From assembly GCF_003429565.1 (NCBI RefSeq), contig NZ_QUAK01000014.1, positions 21,916 through 54,226 of the forward strand: 32,311 bases of DNA, read 5' to 3'. Positions 1 to 7,884 of the stretch are shown here, one piece after another. The position numbers and the translations under genes are program-made. The first letter of the stretch is position 1; every line of letters starts with the position of its first letter. Below the pieces are notes generated by a model that ran no database searches, was not told the origin of the DNA, and was given only the letters and a program-made list of their open reading frames with translations. This DNA comes from Streptomyces triticagri. Lineage in GTDB: Bacteria; Actinomycetota; Actinomycetes; Streptomycetales; Streptomycetaceae.

Positions 1-567
1 GGCGAGTTTGCGGTTGTCCGCGACCAGCGAGTCGATGTCCGGGGCGTCGAGGAGGGCCAGTCCGCGGGGCAGGGTCGCGACGGTCTCGATGCGCAGGGCT
101 CCGCCGTCACTGTCCTCGGCGCCGCGGTCCCGTCCGCGCCTGCGGCTGTCGGGGCGTCCGTTCTTCGTCGCCCGTTCCGTGTCCTGCTCGGGCGCCCACA
201 CGCGGGTCAGTTCGGGCAGTACGCGCGCGCCGACGAACCAGTGGTGGTCGTCCGGATTGCAGACGAGTACGGGGGTACGCGTCGTCGGCCGCAGCACTCC
301 CGCCTCGCTGACCTGCCGTCCGACCAGGGAGTTCACCAGTGTCGACTTGCCGGCGCCGGTGGATCCGCCGATCACCACGAGCAGCGGCGCCTCGGGCTGG
401 CGCAGCCGCGGCACCAGGTAGTCGTCGAGCTGTGCGAGCAGCTCCTCCTGGTTCACACGCGCGCGTGCCGCGCCGGGCAGGGGTAGCGGAAAGCGCGCGG
501 CGGCGACACGGTCGCGCAGGGCGGAGAGTGCGTCGAGCAGCTGAGGCCGTACGTCCAAGGTCACCAC
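1..567 (-). CDS. Dynamin-like/YfjP-type GTPase, 5' part only (gene runs off the left edge)
   Basis: The open frame runs from a GTG at 567 (a second GTG at 564 is also possible) to base 1 without a stop, so only the first 189 residues are present. A P-loop, [10 protein letters not shown], lies at about residues 67-76 after an alpha-helical N-terminus with the sequence FPLPLPGA. A conserved stretch [10 protein letters not shown] follows, and a switch-II/Walker B-like LLDAPDIDS lies near residues 172-180. This is the layout of the dynamin-like GTPases found throughout Streptomyces chromosomes, so I read it as core chromosomal sequence flanking the mobile element. There is no clear Shine-Dalgarno sequence before the start, so translation may be from a leaderless or short-leader transcript. 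The exact cellular role is not known from sequence. Confidence 0.85.
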   Translation of the reverse strand, partial: MVTLDVRPQLLDALSALRDRVAAARFPLPLPGAARARVNQEELLAQLDDYLVPRLRQPEAPLLVVIGGSTGAGKSTLVNSLVGRQVSEAGVLRPTTRTPVLVCNPDDHHWFVGARVLPELTRVWAPEQDTERATKNGRPDSRRRGRDRGAEDSDGGALRIETVATLPRGLALLDAPDIDSLVADNRKLA

Positions 568-896
568 ATGCGAAGAATGCCCAATTTTGGCGACATTCTG
601 AAGGATATGAGCTCCCTGCGCGCCGACGGATCGAAAGAGCGGGCGCGAACATCCGGGACGGGCGGGGCGGGCACGCCGAATGGGACGCAGGCATAACGAG
701 TGCACAACACCCGGCGCGTGAGGCGCAAAAAGCGCTGCGTGACGAGCGTCCGCCTGCAATTATCGGACCGCTTCACGAGACCTCCACATCGCCCCGTGGA
801 GGCACGGCAAGCGGGACGGGGACCCGAGAGCCCTATCCTTGTCCCGGCAACGGTCACGGAACCGCCCACACGGACTCCGGGCCCCGGCCACAACCG
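568..896. other. Intergenic region between GTPase start and tRNA-Arg
   Basis: I see no convincing gene in these 329 bases. The region must hold the promoters for the minus-strand GTPase and the plus-strand tRNA. A TATCCT at 834-839 could be a -10 element for the tRNA, but no matching -35 is obvious, so this is weak. A perfect 7-bp inverted repeat with an 8-nt loop lies at 781-802 and is listed separately. Short open frames here have no ribosome binding sites and look like chance frames in GC-rich DNA. Confidence 0.5.
781..802. repeat. Inverted repeat CCTCCAC-N8-GTGGAGG
   Basis: The arms at 781-787 and 796-802 are exact reverse complements separated by 8 nt. No run of T follows, so it is not a typical intrinsic terminator. 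It could be a protein-binding palindrome or a chance hairpin upstream of the tRNA. Only the symmetry is observed; any function is unproven. Confidence 0.3.
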
Positions 897-969
897 GCCC
901 CCGTAGCTCAGTGGATAGAGCAGGCGCCTTCTAAGCGCTTGGCCGCAGGTTCGAGTCCTGCCGGGGGCG
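897..969 (+). tRNA. tRNA-Arg (anticodon TCT)
   Basis: A full cloverleaf can be folded. The acceptor arm is GCCCCCG (897-903) paired with CGGGGGC (962-968), with discriminator G at 969. The D arm contains GCTCAGTGGATAGAGC. The anticodon arm is GGCGC-CTTCTAA-GCGCT, giving anticodon TCT (reads AGA/AGG-type Arg codons). The T arm is GCAGG-TTCGAGT-CCTGC. The 3' CCA is not encoded, as is usual in streptomycetes. The integrase gene on the opposite strand ends within the anticodon loop, so the 3' half of the tRNA is shared with the element border. Confidence 0.97.
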
Positions 970-2817
970 CACACTAATGGGCTGGTCAGCGTCGCTCATG
1001 GTCTTGCCGGTCCGTTCCACCACGGCCGCGAGGTCCGGTGCGACGGCGGCCGTGATCGTGGCTTCGATCCGCACGCCACGGTCGCGGCCGTCGTAGCGGA
1101 CGCGCAGCCGGTAGCTGTCGAAGATCTCGCGTCGGATGCCCTCGGAGAGGGCGGCGAAGCTGATACTCAGCTGCGGGATGGCGCACAGCAGATCAGGGTC
1201 TCCGGCCCCACGCTCGCCGCTGCCGCTCCGGATCTGCTCGGCCTTCGCTTGCGCAGCACGGCGCCGCTGTTCCAGAGCGTCGAAGCGCTTTCGGATGCCC
1301 CTTCGAAACTCGGCTGTGGTTTCTGGATCCCCGTCGCCTGCTTCCCCAATGACGAGCTGGTCGAGCAGCGCCTCCTTCTGCCGAGTGAGCCGTGCCGCTT
1401 CGGCCGCCAGCGTCTGCGCTTTGGTCGTATCGGCCGGCGCGTTCGCGGCTGCCGCCGCCGTCAGCATGTCCGCGAGGAGCTGGTGACGATCCGGGCCGAA
1501 GATTCGGTCCTCGAAGAACCGGTGGATCGCGTCGAGAAGGACACGCTCGCTGATCCAAACAGCGCTGGGGTGGGACGAGTACCACTCCGCGTCCTGATCC
1601 TGAGCCTTCTTGGGCTGGCACGCGTAGTACAAGCGGCCCTTGCTGCTCTTACCGTGCATACGGCGATCACAGATCGCGCAGAACACGTACGAACGCAGGA
1701 TGTAAAAGCGATCCATGGAGGCTCCGTTGGTGCGCGCGGCGCGTTCCTTCCGAACTCCTGGGTGTTCGGCGCTGTTAGGCCATGCAGCGTCGAACAGCTG
1801 CCGGGTGACCAGGGGTTCGTGGGTCGGCCGGGAGGACCAGATCCACTCGCTGATCGGGTTGGCGCGGTTTCCGCGCTTGCGGGCTTTCCGGTTCCACACC
1901 TGGTAGCCGGTGTATTTGGGGTTTTCCAGGATGGAGCGAACCGCCGATCGGGTCCATCTGCGCTTGGCGGTATCCGCGCGGTTGGGCGCAGGCGGCGGGT
2001 ACCGGGTGAGGTCCTGGTTGAGACAATCGGTGATGGCGCCGTAGCTGAGCCTGCGCAGCACCCTCATTCGGAAGATCTCTGTCACCACGTATCCGCGGGA
2101 CGGATCGGGTACGAGTCGGTGTTTCGTGAGACCTTGCGCCCGCTTGGCAGGCACAGGATGCGGCACACGTTCGGCCAGATATCCGTACGGGGGCTTGCCG
2201 ATGTTCCAGCCTTGCTCGATGTGTTGAATGAAGCCGTCCCACGACAGCTCGAGCATCTGCAGGACATACCACTCGGCGACCGCCTGCTTGACCCGCCGAG
2301 TGAGGGTCGGTGTGGCCCTCTTAGCTCGGCCGTCGGTAAGGATCGGTTCGTCGGCCGCGCACAGCGCGACGCCCGCCTGTTCCAGTTCGTACTCGACCTT
2401 CGTGCCGAAGTACGTGCGCCGGGCGACGCGTTCGATCGATTCGCAGATCACGGCGGCGAAACGCCGGTCGGGGGATCGTGCCTCATCGAGTAGATCCGTG
2501 ATCCCGCCGTCTCGCGGGACGGAGATGTTGAACTGTTCGTGGGCACGGCCCTGACCTCGCGCTTTGAGGTCCTTGCGCCCGGACTCGACGTCGTAGAAGT
2601 GCGCGACGATCACCCAGCCGGGTGGGAGCGCCGCACGTGCGTTTCTGAGCTGCCGCGGAAGCGACAGCGTCGGATCCTGGGTGTCTTCGGTCGACGTCCT
2701 GCCCAGCCACGCAACCGGCACAGAGGATTGTGCCATGGGCAGCGCCGACTCCGGCGGTGACCAGGGGCGTCCGGGCGGGGATGACGTGAAGGCCGGGACC
2801 GGCGGGTCGTATGACAC
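931..2817 (-). CDS. Large serine recombinase (site-specific integrase)
   Basis: This is predicted to integrate and excise the element through a covalent serine-DNA intermediate. The 628-aa protein starts at GTG 2817, chosen because GGAG sits 5 nt upstream; the frame stays open to 3117 but without support. Residues about 35-165 form the resolvase domain, with the nucleophile motif GRTSTED (Ser42) and the conserved ESIERVARR. Residues about 205-310 are the Recombinase domain (GKPPYGY, ENPKYTGYQVWN). A zinc-ribbon follows (C380, C383, C400; the fourth ligand is not an obvious Cys), then a coiled-coil at about 465-540 and a C-terminal beta-rich part. The last 12 residues are encoded by the complement of the tRNA-Arg gene and the stop TAG lies in the anticodon loop. 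The length fits the large serine integrase family. Confidence 0.93.
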   Translation of the reverse strand: MSYDPPVPAFTSSPPGRPWSPPESALPMAQSSVPVAWLGRTSTEDTQDPTLSLPRQLRNARAALPPGWVIVAHFYDVESGRKDLKARGQGRAHEQFNISVPRDGGITDLLDEARSPDRRFAAVICESIERVARRTYFGTKVEYELEQAGVALCAADEPILTDGRAKRATPTLTRRVKQAVAEWYVLQMLELSWDGFIQHIEQGWNIGKPPYGYLAERVPHPVPAKRAQGLTKHRLVPDPSRGYVVTEIFRMRVLRRLSYGAITDCLNQDLTRYPPPAPNRADTAKRRWTRSAVRSILENPKYTGYQVWNRKARKRGNRANPISEWIWSSRPTHEPLVTRQLFDAAWPNSAEHPGVRKERAARTNGASMDRFYILRSYVFCAICDRRMHGKSSKGRLYYACQPKKAQDQDAEWYSSHPSAVWISERVLLDAIHRFFEDRIFGPDRHQLLADMLTAAAAANAPADTTKAQTLAAEAARLTRQKEALLDQLVIGEAGDGDPETTAEFRRGIRKRFDALEQRRRAAQAKAEQIRSGSGERGAGDPDLLCAIPQLSISFAALSEGIRREIFDSYRLRVRYDGRDRGVRIEATITAAVAPDLAAVVERTGKTMSDADQPISVRPRQDSNLRPSA

Positions 2818-2866
2818 CGTAGCTCCTTTCTGTGTGGAGCGGCGGACGCCAATCCCCGGCCTCCGC

Positions 2867-3004
2867 TCACTGTCCAGATCCGGTGCGGGAACTCCCATGG
2901 ACACGCTCGACGAAAGAGGCAAGGGCTCTCCGGATCGCAGCGACTTGGCATCGCTGCAGCGCTTCACCGTCAGCCCCGCCGAGAATGACCAACTGTTCGA
3001 CCAC
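2867..3004 (-). CDS. Small 45-aa protein upstream of the integrase, unknown function
   Basis: A GTG at 3004 is preceded on the minus strand by GAAAGGAGG with a 5-nt spacer, one of the best ribosome binding sites in the window. The product begins VEQLVILGGADGEALQRCQ and ends TGSGQ at the TGA at 2867-2869. It looks like a helical, mildly charged protein. It sits 49 nt upstream of the integrase start and downstream of the methyltransferase genes, all in the same direction, so it is probably cotranscribed with the integrase. I do not recognise a family. Given its position it could be a recombination directionality factor, a regulator, or a leader peptide; that is inference. The strong binding site and helical composition make a real gene more likely than not. 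Confidence 0.6.
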   Translation of the reverse strand: MVEQLVILGGADGEALQRCQVAAIRRALASFVERVHGSSRTGSGQ

Positions 3005-3153
3005 CTGTACCTCCTTTCGCCGTGGTCGATTCGACGGGACATGGGTTGTGTTCGCGACCGGCGTCCATGGATGCTCCGACTCGTCATCGGCGTCAAGCGC
3101 CTGCGGCGACGGCCCACGATCAGCTCGGGATGCGCCGTTCACCGAACGAGAAG

Positions 3154-4383
3154 TCACCAGTTCCTGCAGTTGTCGTGTGGCTCGGACGCGCTGAGCCGGA
3201 ACTGCAGAGCATGGACTGCTTGCTGCGGTACGACGCTGTTCCCGAGGAGCCTTAGTTGCGTGGGTCGGGTCAGGTCTTCGGTGGCGGTGACCCAGCCGGT
3301 GGGGAGGCCCATCATCCATTCGACGAAGTCGGGGGCGAGACGACTGGTTCCGGGGGTGGTGGGGCGTGGTGCGGGCCGTCCGGTGAGGTGTTCCCAGCGG
3401 TGGATGGCGGGGTGGTAGTCGGCCCACCAGCCGGGAGGTGAGTGACGGCAGTGCGGAGGTTCATGCCGCGGCGACCTCTGCGCGCGGTGTCCGGCCCGCC
3501 CGTTCCGTCGCAGGCAGTCGGTGTCGGCAGCAGTTCCGTACGAGTGGAGTCTGGTTCCGCGTCCGGAGAGGTGAGGGCCGCGGCGGTGGATGCAAGGGTG
3601 GGAGAACCGTTGCGGAAGCGTTGGTTCGGGGAGCCCTTGGTGCCGTCGGGGGCTCGTGGTGTGGGGAGAAGGTGTTCGACCTCGTCGGCCAGGGTGGGCC
3701 CGTGGCCGCCTCGTTTGCGTTTGGTGGGGTGTTGGGAGCCGCCGTTGCGGGCCAGGTTCGCGGTCGGGGTCTTCAGGAGCGGGTGCGTGGGATGGGGTTC
3801 TGGGCCATGCGACGAGGAAGACCCGGGCGCGGGCGTGCGGGGCGCCGATGTCGCTGGCGCGTAGGCATGTCCAGCGAGTGTCGTACCCGAGGTCGGCCAG
3901 GTCTGCGAGTACAACGCCCAGTGCCCGCAGGTCGGGTGGCGTGGGTGGGTTTCCCATGCACCTCGGGCAGGGTTCCACGTGGCGAAGGGCGTGGGCTCCG
4001 GCTCGGGTGGAGAGGAGTCCTCGGACATTTTCGATCACCACCAGGCAGGGTCGCAGCGTGTCGATGGCGGTCACGACGTGGCGCCAGAGTCCGGAGCGGG
4101 TGCTGGAGGTGAGGCCGGTGCGGGGGCCGGCGATGGACAGGTCCTGGCAGGGGAAGCCGGCGGTCAGGACGCAGACCGGCTCGATGTCCGACCAGTGGAT
4201 CGCGGTGATGTCACCGAGGTTGGGAACGCTCGGCCAATGCCGGGCGAGGACCTGTGCGGCATGCGGGTCCTGTTCCGCGTGCCAGGCCGTACGGCCGCCG
4301 ATGGCCGCAGTGACACCGAGGTCCAGGCCGCCGACGCCGGAGAACAGGCTGCCGATGGCGACGGGGTCAGCGGCCGCCGGCAT
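3154..4383 (-). CDS. DNA (cytosine-5) methyltransferase with an apparently out-of-frame middle section
   Basis: The start at ATG 4383 is chosen because GAGG lies 6 nt upstream; it overlaps the end of the preceding gene by 17 nt. N-terminal motifs are intact: I (SLFSGVGGLDLG), IV with catalytic Cys79 (TAGFPCQ), VI (VIENVRG) and an VIII-like GAPHARARVFLVAW. C-terminal IX/X-like motifs are also present (FVEWMMGLPTGW, LLGNSVVPQQA). Between about 3790 and 3435 the reading frame gives Pro/Arg/His-rich sequence. A neighbouring minus-strand frame gives family-like text such as KTPTANLARNGGSQHP and GGHGPTLADEVEHLLPTP, with better codon third positions. This implies one extra base near 3780-3805 and one missing near 3425-3440. 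The target-recognition region would then be scrambled, and the enzyme may be inactive unless these are sequence errors. Confidence 0.85.
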   Translation of the reverse strand: MPAAADPVAIGSLFSGVGGLDLGVTAAIGGRTAWHAEQDPHAAQVLARHWPSVPNLGDITAIHWSDIEPVCVLTAGFPCQDLSIAGPRTGLTSSTRSGLWRHVVTAIDTLRPCLVVIENVRGLLSTRAGAHALRHVEPCPRCMGNPPTPPDLRALGVVLADLADLGYDTRWTCLRASDIGAPHARARVFLVAWPRTPSHAPAPEDPDREPGPQRRLPTPHQTQTRRPRAHPGRRGRTPSPHTTSPRRHQGLPEPTLPQRFSHPCIHRRGPHLSGRGTRLHSYGTAADTDCLRRNGRAGHRAQRSPRHEPPHCRHSPPGWWADYHPAIHRWEHLTGRPAPRPTTPGTSRLAPDFVEWMMGLPTGWVTATEDLTRPTQLRLLGNSVVPQQAVHALQFRLSASEPHDNCRNW

Positions 4384-5383
4384 GCCGGGCCTCATTCGTG
4401 CACGTACGCGTCGCCACCTTCGTGCGGCGGGCGGAAGGCCGAAGGTCTTCGCGGCGAGTCCTCCTGGGTGCTCGGCAGGGAAGCGGTCGTGGCGGTGTGG
4501 GTCCCGGTTCTGCGCCGGGGCGGCGTACGACCAGGGCGTCCTCGTGGGCGATGAGGGCGAGCGGGGAGCCACGTCGGCGTGCGTCGCGGACGTTCTTCAT
4601 CTGGAAGAACGAGGGCCGAGCGACGAGGCGTCCGTCGCGGATGCCGGCGAGGAGAGCGACGTTACGTTCCACGGGGACGAGGCCGGCGTTCTCGGCTGCG
4701 GTAAGGACGGCGGAGGGAAGGTCCACGAGTTCGCCGCGCTCGCGCCATGGGCGGGTGGTGATGACGGCGTGTCCGCCGGGGCGGAGGGTGTGGCGGCATT
4801 GGATGAGGATGTCGGTGAACGCATCCAGGAGGTCCTCGAGGCCGACGTGGGCGAGGTTGTCCGGGTCGCGGCTGTAGCGGAAGTGGCGTTTGGTGACCCC
4901 TTGTTCGCCGGACTCGCGGGTGGAGCGGACCTGCCCGTGGACGCTGGGTCCGTACGGCGGCGAGGTGACGACGAGGTCGACCAGGCCGTGGAACGCCGCG
5001 GGGACATGGGCCGTGAGCTTCCGCGCATCGGTCTGGTACACCTCGCCGAAGCCCGTAGCTCCTTGGTCCGCGGCGCGGCGAAGATTCTGGTCGGCGAGGC
5101 GTGCCCACCTGGCCTCGTACTCGGTGCCGATCGCGTGGCGGCCGAGGTGGACGGCCTCGACGAGCGTGGTGCCGATGCCGCACATGGGGTCGAGGACGAG
5201 GCCGCCGGGCTCGGTGTAGCTGGTGATCGCGTGGCGGGCGATGGCAGGGAGCATCTTGGCGGGGTGAGCGGCGGAGCCGGATACGTAGCGATCGGCGCGC
5301 TGAGCGGGGGCGGAGGTGGGGGCGGTGTTCCACACCGACTCCGAGCCCCGGTTCGAGTTCAGCACAGGCGAGTTCTCCCTCAC
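4367..5383 (-). CDS. Site-specific DNA methyltransferase, TSPPY type (N4-cytosine or N6-adenine)
   Basis: The 338-aa product carries a SAM-binding motif DPMCGIGTT (residues 65-73) and the catalytic TSPPYG (140-145). The order, motif I before motif IV, and the TSPPY form are those of amino-methyltransferases, more often N4-cytosine. RPGGHAVITTRPW and HEDALVVRR, typical of the later strands of the fold, follow. After about residue 285 the tail is rich in Pro and Arg and is probably disordered. The GTG start at 5383 overlaps the TGA of the preceding gene (5380-5382) with no Shine-Dalgarno, so translation is likely coupled. The three methyltransferase-type genes form one minus-strand transcription unit leading toward the integrase. 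No endonuclease gene is adjacent. Confidence 0.88.
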   Translation of the reverse strand: MRENSPVLNSNRGSESVWNTAPTSAPAQRADRYVSGSAAHPAKMLPAIARHAITSYTEPGGLVLDPMCGIGTTLVEAVHLGRHAIGTEYEARWARLADQNLRRAADQGATGFGEVYQTDARKLTAHVPAAFHGLVDLVVTSPPYGPSVHGQVRSTRESGEQGVTKRHFRYSRDPDNLAHVGLEDLLDAFTDILIQCRHTLRPGGHAVITTRPWRERGELVDLPSAVLTAAENAGLVPVERNVALLAGIRDGRLVARPSFFQMKNVRDARRRGSPLALIAHEDALVVRRPGAEPGPTPPRPLPCRAPRRTRREDLRPSARRTKVATRTCTNEARHAGGR

Positions 5384-6054
5384 TGCGGGGCGACGCAGGA
5401 CAGCACGACGAGGTCGGAGTGGATCAACTCGGGTGTGTCGGGCGCGGGAGGTGTGGGGACGAGGTGGTCGTCGGCCGGCCGGGCGTGGACCACGACGATG
5501 TGCTGGAGGTAGCGAAAGCCTGCGGTTCGCGCGGTGGCGATGAGCAGACCGAGCGGATCAGCGAGCTCGTCATGGTCCCGCCGCTGCCGGGTAGCCAGGA
5601 GCAGCAGGCCGTCGGCGCGCAGCAGTCGGTGAGCACGGTGGAAGAAGGCGGGCCAGCCGTCATCGACGGTTCCACGTTCTTCGAGATCATGAGAAATGCG
5701 CAGGGCAGCGGCGGGGAGGACGTTAGGGTGCAGTTCAGCGAGCAGTACCGTCGCGTAATTGCCATGCTGCTCGCTGATCGCGTCTGGTGCGGTGGTAGTT
5801 GTGCAACGGATGCGGGCATCCGGACCGGCCGTAGCTTCCGTGACCTCCAGTCGGACCAACGGAGCGGCTTCCCCGGTCGTCCCCCTCGTGAACTGGCTGC
5901 GGACCTTGTCGAGGGCCCATTCGGGCAGGACCTGACCAGTCTGGGCGACGCTGTAGTCATCGGGACGAGGCAGCCAGATTGTGGTGGGCAGCTGGGGGGA
6001 GGGGCTTCGACCTGCGAGAGCGGTGTGGCGGGTATACGTCATGGCGCGGTGCAC
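5380..6054 (-). CDS. Methyltransferase-like protein lacking recognisable catalytic motif
   Basis: The 224-aa product contains a stretch resembling the core of amino-methyltransferases: FFHRAHRLLRADGLLLLATR (about 137-156) followed by LLIATARTAGFRYLQHIVVVHAR. This matches the strand-helix after motif IV in the next gene downstream. At the position expected for (T/D)PPY there is only LLAELHPN (about 104-111), and no glycine-rich SAM motif is visible. It may be a catalytically dead partner subunit, a specificity protein, or a diverged relic. The frame begins at GTG 6054, with ATG 6042 as an alternative; neither has a Shine-Dalgarno sequence. It overlaps the next gene by 4 nt, which argues for a shared operon and coupled translation. 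Confidence 0.7.
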   Translation of the reverse strand: MHRAMTYTRHTALAGRSPSPQLPTTIWLPRPDDYSVAQTGQVLPEWALDKVRSQFTRGTTGEAAPLVRLEVTEATAGPDARIRCTTTTAPDAISEQHGNYATVLLAELHPNVLPAAALRISHDLEERGTVDDGWPAFFHRAHRLLRADGLLLLATRQRRDHDELADPLGLLIATARTAGFRYLQHIVVVHARPADDHLVPTPPAPDTPELIHSDLVVLSCVAPQ

Positions 6055-6059
6055 AGCAT

Positions 6060-6391
6060 CGGGCTCGGACGCTCATCACGTGCTGACATCTCGTAAGGAG
6101 GAGTAGGCCGGCTGATCATGCCAACGACCTTGAAACCGCTGTCCAACCGCCCTCTAGGCATCTGCCGGACCGCGAGGCTTGCTCCTGTGCGCACCAGGCC
6201 TTCCGCAGATTCCGAACCCGCAGAACAAGCGGATATTCGTCCTCGATGGCCACTCGTGAACAACTCGCGAGGTAGGGCAAGCACAGTTGGGTTTCCCGCA
6301 TGTTGTCACTCAGGTGGAGGCCACCAGTGAGCATCGGTCAGGTGACCGGCACAGGCTGGAAGGCGTCCGTGCCCCCGTATGGAGGAGATGA
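6060..6391. other. Intergenic region between the methyltransferase operon and the lipoprotein genes
   Basis: The flanking genes diverge, so promoters for both should lie here. A strong AAGGAGGAG occurs on the plus strand at 6094-6102, but the nearest in-frame ATG (6118) is 15 nt away and opens a 70-codon frame without recognisable features. Minus-strand short frames over the same bases show no ribosome binding site. Nothing here is assigned with confidence; a decayed small gene is possible. Confidence 0.4.
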
Positions 6392-7858
6392 GTGCGGATG
6401 TCCGCCTCCCCTCGCCCCTGGCCGCAGCGAATAGTCCGGTACGGCTCGCTGCCCGGCCTGGCGGGGCTGTGCGCGTTGGCGCTGTCCGGCTGCACGACGA
6501 GTGAGGCGACGGACCTCGCACCGACACCCTCGCGGTTGGCGTCGGTCAAGGAGCTGACCGACTCCGTGCAGCAGGACGTGGCGAAGGTGTGGCCGCACAC
6601 CGGGCGGATCTGGCCCGGCGTGGACTTCTCCGACCATCAGGTGCTGCTCAGCGACGGCTCCACCACCTACGCCCTCGACGCGAAGGGCATGAAGCCGGTA
6701 TCCGCCCAGGACCTGAAGCAGAACAAGATCGACATACCGAGCCCTGACTCGTTCGATGTCGTCACCTGGCAGGGCAAGCCGGCACTGATCATCCGCCCGG
6801 CCAAGGACCTCGGGGCCGGGCAGAAGGCGGACCCCACCGGGCTCACGGCACGCGAGCCCGCGTACTCGTTCGGCCTGGCCAGCCACGAGCAGTTCCACCC
6901 CTACGTCCAGAACGCCCCCAAGTCCCCCTGGACTTCGCTGCAGAAACTCGAAAAATCGGCCGGGGACCGCACCGAGCTGTACCCCCTCAAACCGGAGCCG
7001 CGCATCGCCCGCGCCATGGTCTACAACAGCCTCCTCTCAGCACTGCAACAACCGAAGGAACGTGACGCCTTCCTGGCCGAGGCGGCCTACTGGAACACGA
7101 AGTGGACCAAGAACTACCCCGAGGACGCGGAGGGCCAGGAGGCCACCGATCTGCTCGAGGGCACAGCGAAGTACTTCGAGCAGTCCGCCATCGCCATGGC
7201 CGCGGTCGACCGGCCGGGCGACCCGGCCCAGGTCCGTGCCTACCTCGCCAAGACGCTGAAGCCGATGAAGGTCGCATCGAAAGGGATCGAGCCGTACGCG
7301 ATCGGCACCGTGGCTCTGCTGAACGCCGATGCGAAAGGGCTCGACGTCAAGGAGTCCCTGACCACGGAGCCCACCACTCCCCTGGCCGCGCTCCTCAAGG
7401 GAGTCAAGCCCGCCGGCTCGCAGTCCGCGCCGGCGGATGTCACTCGCGGCATCGAGCAGGGCGTCCAGGCTTCGAACAAGGAACTGGGCCCGCTGATCGA
7501 GCCGTTCGTGGCCGATGTGCAGGACAAGAGCAAGTCCGTCCTCATGCTGCCCGTGGAATCAGTGTCCGGCAGCGTGGGCGGCAAGGGCTTCTACACCACC
7601 GAAGAGCTCCCCATCAGCATCACCCCGAAAGCCCGTGCCACCTTCAAGTCGAAGACCGGCACCGTCCGCGTCGATGGGGCGACCGTCGGGGAGATCGACG
7701 AGGACGACAAGGGCTACTTCGCCGTTCCCCTCGACCTGGACGACGCCGACGCAGCCCTCGACGGGACGCGGCTCACGCTCAAAGCCGAGGGACTCAGCGG
7801 AACCGTCACCGTCAAGGCAGCCACCAATGACGGACAGCAGTTCCTCTACGCCCAGTGA
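6392..7858 (+). CDS. Secreted lipoprotein, putative zinc metallopeptidase (HExxH)
   Basis: The 488-aa product starts at GTG 6392 or ATG 6398; GGAGGAG at 6381-6387 can serve either. The N-terminus is a lipoprotein signal: arginines, a hydrophobic core, and lipobox LSGC with Cys34. The mature chain contains HEQFH (165-169), a canonical HExxH zinc motif, and LLEGTAKY with Glu256 about 87 residues later. That fits the third ligand of gluzincin peptidases, where an EG(x)A motif follows HExxH. The C-terminal 110 residues (from about 375) look like a beta-rich accessory domain. I infer a membrane-anchored extracellular protease; the exact family and substrate are unknown. A second lipoprotein gene follows closely, suggesting an operon. 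Confidence 0.75.
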   Translation: MRMSASPRPWPQRIVRYGSLPGLAGLCALALSGCTTSEATDLAPTPSRLASVKELTDSVQQDVAKVWPHTGRIWPGVDFSDHQVLLSDGSTTYALDAKGMKPVSAQDLKQNKIDIPSPDSFDVVTWQGKPALIIRPAKDLGAGQKADPTGLTAREPAYSFGLASHEQFHPYVQNAPKSPWTSLQKLEKSAGDRTELYPLKPEPRIARAMVYNSLLSALQQPKERDAFLAEAAYWNTKWTKNYPEDAEGQEATDLLEGTAKYFEQSAIAMAAVDRPGDPAQVRAYLAKTLKPMKVASKGIEPYAIGTVALLNADAKGLDVKESLTTEPTTPLAALLKGVKPAGSQSAPADVTRGIEQGVQASNKELGPLIEPFVADVQDKSKSVLMLPVESVSGSVGGKGFYTTEELPISITPKARATFKSKTGTVRVDGATVGEIDEDDKGYFAVPLDLDDADAALDGTRLTLKAEGLSGTVTVKAATNDGQQFLYAQ

Positions 7859-7884
7859 CCCCGATCGTCAGTATGGAGAGCACC

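Noticed and set aside
561..974. Minus-strand frame with a protein starting MCAPGRTRTCGQAL
   Set aside because: This is the reverse complement of the tRNA-Arg gene in another frame, a well-known annotation artefact, and has no ribosome binding site.
2818..3117. N-terminal extension of the serine integrase
   Set aside because: The extra 100 residues are Arg/Ser-rich without a binding site, while GTG 2817 has GGAG at 5 nt and gives a normal family length.
3005..3427. Longer version of the 45-aa ORF starting near 3427
   Set aside because: The upstream part overlaps the end of the m5C methyltransferase gene and reads as Pro/His/Arg shadow; the strong ribosome binding site is at GTG 3004.
6118..6330. 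70-codon plus-strand frame after AAGGAGGAG
   Set aside because: The Shine-Dalgarno to ATG distance is about 15 nt, and the product has no recognisable features; it overlaps similar minus-strand frames.
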